Positions 1 to 7,682 of a stretch of 8,055 nt of DNA are shown one piece after another (the stretch's first letter is position 1; every line of letters begins with the position of its first letter). The stretch covers positions 1-8,055 of the forward strand of contig JAUVCU010000058.1 of assembly GCA_030590715.1 (NCBI GenBank). The letters run 5' to 3'. This DNA comes from Lentisphaeria bacterium. GTDB lineage: Bacteria > Verrucomicrobiota > Lentisphaeria > Victivallales > JAUVCU01. The position numbers and the translations under genes were made by a program. Under the pieces are notes generated by a model that saw only the letters and a program-made list of their open reading frames with translations, did no database searches and was not told where the DNA came from.

Positions 1-1674
<1,674 letters not shown>

Positions 1675-1746
1675 TGGCCACTGTGGCATGAGATAGTTAT
1701 CACTATTGAAACCACATAAAAAATCACAAAACTGGAGAACAGTAAA
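1675..1746 (+). promoter_or_regulatory. gyrB-recA intergenic region with three small dyads and recA ribosome-binding site
   Basis: This 72-bp gap has no U-tract terminator, so gyrB-recA read-through is plausible. Three inverted repeats are visible: GCCAC-T-GTGGC at 1677-1687, ATAGT-TATC-ACTAT at 1693-1706, and ACTG-GAGAA-CAGT at 1731-1743. The last one encloses the recA Shine-Dalgarno GGAG (1734-1737), which is 9 nt from the ATG. CTGT-N8-ATAG at 1681-1696 differs by one base from the core of the E. coli-type LexA box (CTGT-N8-ACAG). No convincing -35/-10 pair was seen. Any regulatory role is inference from symmetry and from being next to recA. Confidence 0.4.
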
Positions 1747-2757
1747 ATGGCTGAAAAAGAAACTAAAGAGACTAAAGATCCGAAAGAATTAAGTCTGGCA
1801 CTTGGACAAATCGAGAAAGAATTCGGTAAAGGTTCTATCATGCGCCTTGGTGCGAATGATAGAGTACAGATCCCTACAATAAGCACAGGGGCGCTTGCTC
1901 TTGATATGGCACTTGGTGTACGTGGAGTTCCACGCGGACGAATCTCAGAGATCTACGGACCGGAATCTTCTGGTAAAACGACTCTTTGTCTGCACGTAAT
2001 TGCCAATGCTCAAAAGACTGGCGGAACGTGTGCGATCATCGATGCCGAGCATGCGATTGATCCAATTTACGCGGAAAAAATCGGTGTTAATACAGATGAA
2101 CTTTTGATTTCACAGCCTGACTGTGGTGAAGATGCACTTAGTATTGCTGAAACACTTATCCGAAGTGGATCAATTGACGTTCTTGTAATTGACTCGGTTG
2201 CAGCACTTGTTCCTCGTGCCGAGATCGAAGGATCGATGGGAGATTCTCACATGGGTCTTCAAGCAAGACTTATGTCTCAAGCTTTGAGAAAAATTACGGG
2301 AGCTGTCGCAAAAAGTAAAACATGTGTAATTTTCACCAATCAGATTCGTATGAAGTTCGGTGTTATGTTCGGAAGCCCGGAGACAACAACGGGTGGTAAT
2401 GCTCTTAAATTCTACTGTTCTGTACGTCTGGATATCCGTCGTATTGGAGCAATTAAGACTGCCAGCGGAGAAGTTACGGGTAACAGAACTCGCGTTAAAG
2501 TAACGAAAAACAAGCTTGCGGCTCCATTTAAAATTGCAGAGTTTGATATCAACTATAACGAAGGTATTTCACGAGCTGGATCAATTCTGGACGTGGCATG
2601 CGATGCGGACATTATCCTTAAGCGCGGTTCGTGGTTCTCATTTGATGGAGAACAGCTTGCTCAAGGTCGCGAACAGACAAAAGCTCTTATCAAAGGTAAC
2701 GAGGAACTTGCTGGTAAGCTTCTGGAACAAATCGCGGAAAAATACGCCGACGCATAG
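1747..2757 (+). CDS. recA: Recombinase RecA
   Basis: RecA is the cytoplasmic ATPase that forms filaments on single-stranded DNA, carries out homologous strand exchange and stimulates LexA self-cleavage in the SOS response. The product is 336 aa and near-identical to the family core. It shows the N-terminal oligomerisation segment ([19 protein letters not shown]), Walker A GPESSGKT (residues 71-78), catalytic Glu101 in IIDAEHAID, and Walker B IDVLVIDS (143-150). Loop L1 is [12 protein letters not shown], and the allosteric Gln199 in NQIRMK (E. coli Gln194) leads into loop L2, which ends in [13 protein letters not shown]. Start ATG 1747 is backed by GGAG at 1734. The protein is shorter than E. 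coli RecA (353 aa) because it stops at KYADA and lacks the acidic C-terminal tail that moderates DNA binding there. The residue before NQIR is Thr (FTNQIR), where Ile is usual. The gene lies downstream of gyrB and ends in its own terminator. Confidence 0.99.
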   Translation: MAEKETKETKDPKELSLALGQIEKEFGKGSIMRLGANDRVQIPTISTGALALDMALGVRGVPRGRISEIYGPESSGKTTLCLHVIANAQKTGGTCAIIDAEHAIDPIYAEKIGVNTDELLISQPDCGEDALSIAETLIRSGSIDVLVIDSVAALVPRAEIEGSMGDSHMGLQARLMSQALRKITGAVAKSKTCVIFTNQIRMKFGVMFGSPETTTGGNALKFYCSVRLDIRRIGAIKTASGEVTGNRTRVKVTKNKLAAPFKIAEFDINYNEGISRAGSILDVACDADIILKRGSWFSFDGEQLAQGREQTKALIKGNEELAGKLLEQIAEKYADA

Positions 2758-2782
2758 TCGAAATAACCCCCAAAAGCTTCTT

Positions 2783-2814
2783 AAACTAGGTGAAGATTTT
2801 CTTCACCTAGTTTT
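2783..2814 (+). terminator. Strong hairpin terminator after recA
   Basis: A perfect 14-bp stem pairs AAACTAGGTGAAGA (2783-2796) with TCTTCACCTAGTTT (2800-2813) around a 3-nt TTT loop. The run TTTT at 2811-2814 makes the descending arm end in a short U tract. The hairpin begins 25 bp after the recA stop codon. Its near-perfect symmetry with flanking A and T runs means it could terminate transcription from either direction. It separates the gyrB-recA unit from the envelope operon. Confidence 0.88.
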
Positions 2815-2838
2815 GCTGTATATGGACAAAATTTATAT

Positions 2839-5409
2839 ATGAAATTATCAATGAGACAAAAAAGAGCAGATAAAAAGGCATTACTGCTTGCTGCGCTACC
2901 ACTACTATTCTGCGGCTTTTCAGCTGAGATCTCTGCAGAAGAGCTGGTGCCTTTTGATCAATATGAAAAAAGCAATGCCAATAATTCACTCCGCTGGAAA
3001 CGACTTGGCGACCAGGCTTTTTTCGACGGGAATTACGTTGATGCGATCCGCTTTTACAAGCGGTACAAAAAAGATACATCACGAGTTGCCGACGAACTTG
3101 AGTACGCTTATGAAGCATTGATAACTTCCTATATTAACGTATTTGATTATCACAGAGCTGAAGCCGAGCTGAAAAACTATATAGTTGATGTTGGTGCCGG
3201 CGTTGAGAAACTCGATTACTACAAGGCTGAAATTTTCCGTATAAAAAAAGAATACAAAGGCGCGATTGCTTTTTATAATAAAGTCTTAAAAACAGTTCGT
3301 CCGACAAACCGTTTTTATTATTCTACATTGAACGGGTTGGGACTTTCACACGAAGGGATTCAGGACTGGGAAAACGCGGTCTCGATATACGAGAAGGTCG
3401 AAATAAACTGTCCAAGTGAAAAGTGGAGAATACGCGCCACAAAACAGAAACTTTTTGCCATGATCAAAGCCGGTCAGTTCGATAAGGTTGAAGCAATTCT
3501 AGATAACCCTGAAACAGTACAACGCGGTGTTGATCCCGTCGATCTGGATCTATACCGAATCTATATCTACTCGAAAAAAACTAAATTTGATAAATTGGCA
3601 GCCTTATACAAACAGATAAGCTCAAAGATTCGGATAGAATCGTATCCTCTATGCTACAAAGTTGATATGCAGGTTGCAAATGACTTGAGAGAGGTGAAAC
3701 TGTACGAAGCAGCGATAGGCTATCTTGAGGATGCCTATTCATTTGCGACCGTGGCGTCAGAAAGGCAGGATGCTCTTAAAACAACGATAAATACGTATGA
3801 AGCATTTGGAGATAAGCAGTCGGCAATTCAGACTGCCGAACGATTCCTGAACTACTACTCAGATTCTGAAGAAGTCCCTAATATTAGGCTTCAAATGGCC
3901 CGCCTGCTCTACTCGATCGGTAATGTGGAACGATCTCTTGGAATCTATCAGTTGATACACACGGACGGTACCGCAGATATTGATATCAAACTTACAGCGG
4001 CAAATGAATCGGCTTTCATCTATATTGAGGAAGCAATGTTTGATGCTGCAGCTGAAAAATTTAAATTTATTTTTGAGTATTCAGGAAGTGAAGCTCAGAA
4101 AGGTGAAGCGGAATATTCGCTGACAAATATTTTGTACATCAAAAAAGAGGATGCAAAAGCCTATAAGGAGTTTATCCGCATTGCAGACTTCTACCGAAGC
4201 GTGCGTACGAAATGCCTTTTCAAAGCGATGTATGCAAGCAGCAGAATGGAAGACTATAATTCGCTTAAGTATGTTTCCCAATTGCTTATCGATGAAGTAC
4301 CCGAGACAGAAGCTGGTATAGAAGCTCTCTTTTTCCACGCGCTGGCCTGCTCCGAACTGGGAGAGGATCAAGCTCTGACTGAGTTCAAAGAGTTTAAATC
4401 AAAGCACGAAGATCATAAATATTTAGACCATGCACTCTTTAAAATCGGGAACCTGCAGTTCAAATCTAAACTATACAGAGAGGCATCAGAATCGTTTTCT
4501 GAGCTTATCGAGAATCACAAACAAAGCACTATGCTTGCTAATGCTTTTTACAAAAGAGCATATTCTTATTACTTCACAGGAGAAAATAAGAAAGCTGTAA
4601 ATGATGTTCTTGAACTTGCGAATAAACACAGAGAATCGAAGTTCACTCTTCATGCATTAAACTGGCTGGTAGATTTCTACCTTTCCAGTGGAGATTATAA
4701 AGACGCTGATGGAATTCTGATTAAAATAACAGAGTACTATTCATCAGATGCTGAAATTATGGCGACAACGCTGTTGACTCGTTCACAAGCCGCATTGAAA
4801 AACGGTAATGAAAAACTGGCAGCTCTCCTTGCGGATGAAGTAATGACTGATTACGCCGAATCGTCAGCATATGTTGACGCAATTTTCACTCGTGCTAATA
4901 TTCATTCGGCGGTGAGCGAGTATACAGAAGCGATAGCAAAATACGAAACGGTTTTCAAAAAGTCTGAAGATCAATTCACAAAAACATCAGCACGTGGAAG
5001 AATCGGAGACTGCAGCTTTTCACTTTACTCATCGAATTTTGAAAATTCACATTTGGAGAAGGCTGTTGAGATGTACACATACGTACTGAACCAAACAGGC
5101 ATTTCTGCAGACTTCAGATTCCAGTCTTTATTCAAAATAGGTAAGTGCTACGAAACTCTGGGGCAAATTAAAAAAGCTGTAGATAAATACAAAGAATTAA
5201 ATTTTGATTACAGAAGTGCCCCATCTGGTAACCATTTATGGTTTGTTAAGGCATCGAACGCACTTGCTTCTCTTTACCTGAGCAAAGGTGATCCAGAAAG
5301 CGCTAAATCGGCAATCAAAATCTATAGAATTCTAGTCAGTATGAAAATCGAACCAATCACTGACTACAAAGAAGAAATTATTAAAATAAAGCAAAAGTTT
5401 AAACTATAA
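2839..5409 (+). CDS. Large exported TPR-repeat protein (periplasmic), first gene of ExbBD operon
   Basis: The predicted 856-aa protein has a classic Sec signal peptide: basic n-region MKLSMRQKRADKK, hydrophobic core ALLLAALPLLFCGF, and a likely SPase I site after ISA (residue 33, before EEL). There is no proper lipobox. The mature part is almost entirely helical hairpins of TPR type. Examples are WKRLGDQAFFDGNYVDAIRFY (about 53-73, with residues spaced as in TPRs), the stretch around EYKGAIAFYNKVL (138-150), DWENAVSIYEKVE (176-188), and further units to the C-terminus such as LGQIKKAVDKYKEL. I see no enzyme or beta-barrel domain. TPR arrays bind proteins, so a periplasmic scaffold or partner of the ExbBD-TonB-like motor is likely, comparable in principle to CpoB/YbgF with Tol-Pal. 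ATG 2839 is chosen because it yields the signal peptide and the frame is closed upstream by TGA 2791-2793, but no Shine-Dalgarno precedes it. The stop codon overlaps the ribosome-binding site of the next gene. Confidence 0.88.
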   Translation: MKLSMRQKRADKKALLLAALPLLFCGFSAEISAEELVPFDQYEKSNANNSLRWKRLGDQAFFDGNYVDAIRFYKRYKKDTSRVADELEYAYEALITSYINVFDYHRAEAELKNYIVDVGAGVEKLDYYKAEIFRIKKEYKGAIAFYNKVLKTVRPTNRFYYSTLNGLGLSHEGIQDWENAVSIYEKVEINCPSEKWRIRATKQKLFAMIKAGQFDKVEAILDNPETVQRGVDPVDLDLYRIYIYSKKTKFDKLAALYKQISSKIRIESYPLCYKVDMQVANDLREVKLYEAAIGYLEDAYSFATVASERQDALKTTINTYEAFGDKQSAIQTAERFLNYYSDSEEVPNIRLQMARLLYSIGNVERSLGIYQLIHTDGTADIDIKLTAANESAFIYIEEAMFDAAAEKFKFIFEYSGSEAQKGEAEYSLTNILYIKKEDAKAYKEFIRIADFYRSVRTKCLFKAMYASSRMEDYNSLKYVSQLLIDEVPETEAGIEALFFHALACSELGEDQALTEFKEFKSKHEDHKYLDHALFKIGNLQFKSKLYREASESFSELIENHKQSTMLANAFYKRAYSYYFTGENKKAVNDVLELANKHRESKFTLHALNWLVDFYLSSGDYKDADGILIKITEYYSSDAEIMATTLLTRSQAALKNGNEKLAALLADEVMTDYAESSAYVDAIFTRANIHSAVSEYTEAIAKYETVFKKSEDQFTKTSARGRIGDCSFSLYSSNFENSHLEKAVEMYTYVLNQTGISADFRFQSLFKIGKCYETLGQIKKAVDKYKELNFDYRSAPSGNHLWFVKASNALASLYLSKGDPESAKSAIKIYRILVSMKIEPITDYKEEIIKIKQKFKL

Positions 5410-5420
5410 GGATTTATAAA

Positions 5421-6065
5421 ATGAGTGTTTTTGAATATATGCAGCAGGGCGGACCGGTAATGTGGATTATTCTTTTCTGCAGTGTGGCCGTTACTTTTAT
5501 CTTTCTTGAAAAATGGTTCCTATTTCACCGCGAACAGATCAATGTTGGAGAGTTGGTAAAAGGTTTGGTAAACGTTTTGAGACGCGACGGTTTTATGGAA
5601 GCAATTACCCTCTGCGATAATACTCCCGGGCCTGTTGCCCACATTCTTATGGCCGCAATCCAGTCATACCGCGATGGGGAAACGAATATTCGCCAATCTA
5701 TTGAAGAAGCTGCTCTCGTGGAAATTCCGCGTTTGGAGAAGCACCTGAACGTGATGGCTACGATTGCATACATCACCCCTCTTCTGGGACTGCTTGGTAC
5801 TGTTCTTGGTATGATGGGGGCATTTGATTCGATCTCGGCTAATGACGGTATTGTTAATATTGGAGAACTTTCTATTCACATTCAGGAAGCTTTGATTACA
5901 ACAGCTGCAGGTCTTAGCGTAGCTATCCCATCATATGTCGCATACAACTTCCTTGTTTCACGTGTGCAGGTATATACTCTTGAAATGGAAAAAGCTTCAT
6001 CGGAGATAATCTATTTCTTCAACAACATGAAGGCGCCTAAGGCGGTAGAGTCTGATGAACAATAA
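5421..6065 (+). CDS. exbB: ExbB/TolQ/MotA-family proton channel protein
   Basis: This inner-membrane protein forms the multimeric proton-conducting channel that, with an ExbD/TolR dimer, converts proton motive force into mechanical work for a TonB- or TolA-type protein. It has 214 aa and three membrane segments: about 12-30 (MWIILFCSVAVTFIFLEKW region), 111-133 and 157-178. A cytoplasmic domain lies between the first two. The family signature ITPLLGLLGTVLGMMGAF lies in TM2, and EALITTAAGLSVAIPSYVAYN lies around TM3. By motif alignment Thr127 (GTV) and Thr161 occupy the positions of the channel-lining threonines 148 and 181 of E. coli ExbB. AAGGA at 5408-5412, overlapping the upstream stop codon, sits 8 nt before ATG 5421. 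The gene is 11 nt downstream of the TPR gene and overlaps exbD by 11 nt. TolQ versus ExbB cannot be settled from sequence alone; no tolA, tolB or pal is visible. Confidence 0.95.
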   Translation: MSVFEYMQQGGPVMWIILFCSVAVTFIFLEKWFLFHREQINVGELVKGLVNVLRRDGFMEAITLCDNTPGPVAHILMAAIQSYRDGETNIRQSIEEAALVEIPRLEKHLNVMATIAYITPLLGLLGTVLGMMGAFDSISANDGIVNIGELSIHIQEALITTAAGLSVAIPSYVAYNFLVSRVQVYTLEMEKASSEIIYFFNNMKAPKAVESDEQ

Positions 6066-6522
6066 GTCTATCGTTGATATTCAGAATTCCGTTTCCCTTA
6101 TCAAAGGAAGGCCGGACCTGACACCTATGGTGGATGTACTTTTCCTGCTGCTCATCTTTTTTATGCTCAGCAGTTCTTTCGTCCAGGTTTCGGGAGTCGA
6201 AGTCGATTTACCCGAGACGTCTGTTCGCGGAACTCGTGGTGTTAAAAAATTCATCATCACCGTTGATAAACAGAGTAAACTATGGTTCAACGACTTTCCT
6301 CAGACGTTTGAGTCCCTTAAAGAGGAACTTCAGCGTGTCAGTTCTGATTCCCTAAAGATCTCAGATACGATTGTTATTAGAGCAGACAAAGATGCGTCAT
6401 TTGGAATAGTGGCGACTATTATGGCCGTTGCGGAAGAAGCAAACCTTAACGCTTTTATTGCCATCAACTCTGTGGACGACGCAGCTCTTCCGAAGCTTGA
6501 GGATATTGAGGATAATGAATAA
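6055..6522 (+). CDS. exbD: ExbD/TolR-family biopolymer transport protein
   Basis: This is the partner of the ExbB channel: a single-pass inner-membrane protein that dimerises within the ExbB pore and carries the protonatable aspartate. It has 155 aa with a short cytoplasmic N-terminus and one TM helix at about 26-44. The hallmark LTPMVDVLFLLLIFFML contains Asp27, equivalent to E. coli ExbD Asp25. The periplasmic ExbD domain includes VEVDLPETS, KFIITVDKQSKLWFND and the typical DTIVIRADKDASFGIVATIM, in which IRADK is strongly conserved. The C-terminus is acidic (LEDIEDNE). The start ATG 6055 lies inside the end of exbB (11-nt overlap), with only a weak purine-rich ribosome site (GGCGGTAGAG at 6041-6050), which suggests translational coupling to exbB. 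The 3' end overlaps the next gene by 8 nt. Confidence 0.95.
   Translation: MNNKSIVDIQNSVSLIKGRPDLTPMVDVLFLLLIFFMLSSSFVQVSGVEVDLPETSVRGTRGVKKFIITVDKQSKLWFNDFPQTFESLKEELQRVSSDSLKISDTIVIRADKDASFGIVATIMAVAEEANLNAFIAINSVDDAALPKLEDIEDNE
6497..6514 (+). promoter_or_regulatory. Tandem-duplicated ribosome-binding site
   Basis: Two perfect tandem copies of TTGAGGATA (6497-6505 and 6506-6514) directly precede ATG 6515. Each contains a GAGGA Shine-Dalgarno core. The upstream core (6499-6503) has 11 nt to the ATG and the downstream core (6508-6512) only 2 nt, so the upstream copy is probably the functional one. The repeat encodes LEDIED at the end of exbD. These sites decide the start of the TonB-like gene. 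Confidence 0.6.
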
Positions 6523-7243
6523 AGCATTGAAGAAACACGAGAATATTGTTAAAGCTCCCGTAAAACTTCATGCGGCAGCTATAACATTGCTTCTCCATAT
6601 ACTTGTGTTCATTTTGTTTGTCCTACCGACGACTGACCTATCCGAAAGGTTCATTTCCAGCAAGCATATCCGCATGCTGAATACTGATAAAATCGACAAC
6701 ACCGACCTTGAGGCAGCTCTGAACTACGGTGATCCCCGATCCATCGCTGATCCTTTAAAAAGTTTCGTCTCTGATGAAAAAACCGAATTCAAACTTCAAA
6801 ATGATGTAGCTCTGGTCTACCAAACTGAATTCAAAGCCGAAGTCCCCGCTTTTGAAAACATGCCTGTGAGCAATGCATTTCTTAATGAGAACAATGCATT
6901 CGGCACTGCGTCATCTTTAAATGTAGATAAAGCAGAGCTGAAGAAGGAAAAATCGTATCCTTTTGTCTTTGCGCAAAACGGGCTTGAGTTGGCGGTCGTT
7001 TTCGATTCTGAATCTGAAATAACTGAGATTTTAAAAGACGTACCATCGATAAATTATTCCACATACAAAGTCACTATTAAAGACGGCGATATTATACCGA
7101 GAGTTGTCATCACTGATTCCTGCGGAAAACGAAAACTTGATCATCTGGCATTGAGGCCTCTTATCAAACACTTTAGCGACTACAATGTAGCTGGATCATT
7201 TTATGTTACAGTTAGCTGGCGTAAACCCGGAGGTGAACGTTGA
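6515..7243 (+). CDS. Putative TonB-like energy-transducing membrane protein
   Basis: The predicted protein has 242 aa, close to the length of E. coli TonB. It has a short basic cytoplasmic N-terminus, one membrane helix (about 18-38, LHAAAITLLLHILVFILFVLP) and a periplasmic remainder. In the helix Thr24, His28, Phe35 and Thr39 have the spacing of TonB's Ser16-His20-Leu27-Ser31 face that contacts ExbB, and the key histidine is kept. The last 50 residues (IIPRVVITDSCG, LDHLALRPLIKHF, GSFYVTVSWRKPG) resemble the end of a TonB C-terminal domain: a strand, a helix with a conserved Ala-Leu pattern, and a final strand. The resemblance is weak. The usual proline-rich linker is missing. ATG 6515 is preferred over the in-frame ATG 6428, which would lie deep inside exbD and put 29 unrelated residues before the helix. 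The gene lies directly after exbD and overlaps it by 8 nt. TonB-like is inference; a novel periplasmic partner of ExbBD is the alternative. Confidence 0.62.
   Translation: MNKALKKHENIVKAPVKLHAAAITLLLHILVFILFVLPTTDLSERFISSKHIRMLNTDKIDNTDLEAALNYGDPRSIADPLKSFVSDEKTEFKLQNDVALVYQTEFKAEVPAFENMPVSNAFLNENNAFGTASSLNVDKAELKKEKSYPFVFAQNGLELAVVFDSESEITEILKDVPSINYSTYKVTIKDGDIIPRVVITDSCGKRKLDHLALRPLIKHFSDYNVAGSFYVTVSWRKPGGER
7229..7234 (+). promoter_or_regulatory. Strong Shine-Dalgarno supporting a TTG start
   Basis: A full GGAGGT lies 5 nt before TTG 7240, inside the end of the TonB-like gene. It is the best ribosome-binding site in the window and makes the TTG the credible start of the 78-aa zinc-ribbon gene. 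Confidence 0.75.
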
Positions 7244-7476
7244 TTCCCATTGAACCACAGTATGGATTTGTTATTTATGTTTTAGCCTGGTTTATCGTTC
7301 TAACCATTTTATGGGCACGTGAAATATGGCGTGTTAAGACATATGACTGGGAACTGTCTAAAGACAGACTCGCTGTATGCGATGATTGCCATTATACCTT
7401 TTTAATAAAAGATCAGAAAAATATTTGCCGTTGCCCAAAATGCAACAGCGTATGTTTCTTTAGAAAAAAGATCTAA
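7240..7476 (+). CDS. Small membrane-anchored zinc-ribbon protein, unknown function
   Basis: This 78-aa protein was not recognised as a named family. One hydrophobic helix (residues 9-26, including VIYVLAWFIVLTILWA) is followed by the positively charged REIWRVK. By the positive-inside rule the C-terminal part is therefore cytoplasmic. That part holds Cys47-x2-Cys50, Cys63-x-Cys65-x2-Cys68 and Cys72. Cys47/50/65/68 would make a treble-clef or rubredoxin-like zinc ribbon, with Cys63 and Cys72 spare. It ends in the basic FFRKKI. The start is TTG in a TTGA overlap with the stop codon of the preceding gene, backed by GGAGGT. The overlap implies co-translation with the TonB-like protein and so a role in the same membrane complex. 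Possible roles are an adaptor, redox or metal sensor, or assembly factor; none is shown by the sequence. Confidence 0.82.
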   Translation: MIPIEPQYGFVIYVLAWFIVLTILWAREIWRVKTYDWELSKDRLAVCDDCHYTFLIKDQKNICRCPKCNSVCFFRKKI

Positions 7477-7498
7477 GACTTCAAATAGCCTAGATACC

Positions 7499-7535
7499 AT
7501 TTCCCGTCCCTATACCTACTAGAACGGCGGGAAAT
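7499..7535 (+). terminator. Hairpin after the operon, possible weak terminator
   Basis: ATTTCCCG (7499-7506) pairs with CGGGAAAT (7528-7535), extendable by a T-G and a C-G pair, around a roughly 17-nt loop. It lies 22 bp after the stop codon of the last operon gene, where a terminator is expected. It is not followed by a clear T run (AGAGTCATTATT), so it may instead be an mRNA 3'-end stabiliser or a Rho-dependent end. Confidence 0.35.
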
Positions 7536-7539
7536 AGAG

Positions 7540-7682
7540 TCATTATTCCCCTGATTCTTTATTAAATCCTAGTATTTTAGTATTGCTGATACTACTAATA
7601 GCTAAATAGTTATTATTCTTGTATTATTTATGTTATAAATCCCTGAAATTTCAGTAACGGCAATTTAAATAAAGGCTTCAAT
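7540..7682 (+). promoter_or_regulatory. AT-rich leader with small hairpin, candidate extended -10 and RBS of the AsmA-like gene
   Basis: This AT-rich stretch is the likely promoter region of the following gene. TAGTAT-TGCTG-ATACTA (7578-7594) is a perfect 6-bp hairpin. TGTTATAAA (7631-7639) matches an extended -10 element (TGn followed by TATAAA); no good -35 is found at 17 bp, which extended -10 promoters can lack. AAAGG at 7671-7675 is the ribosome-binding site, 7 nt before ATG 7683. The promoter call is weak because such matches are frequent in AT-rich DNA. Confidence 0.35.

Noticed and set aside
2516..2842. 108-codon open frame overlapping the recA 3' end and the terminator
   Set aside because: It is out of frame with the well-conserved recA and runs through the terminator hairpin, so it is a shadow frame. 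Only its last six codons were considered, as the mini-ORF.
6428..6514. Upstream in-frame ATG at 6428 that would lengthen the TonB-like protein to 271 aa
   Set aside because: It lies 95 bp inside exbD and adds 29 residues unrelated to any membrane anchor. ATG 6515 has a doubled Shine-Dalgarno and the usual short operon overlap.
7596..7615. TAATA...TATTA inverted repeat in the AT-rich intergenic region
   Set aside because: Five A/T pairs around a 10-nt loop are expected by chance in such AT-rich DNA.
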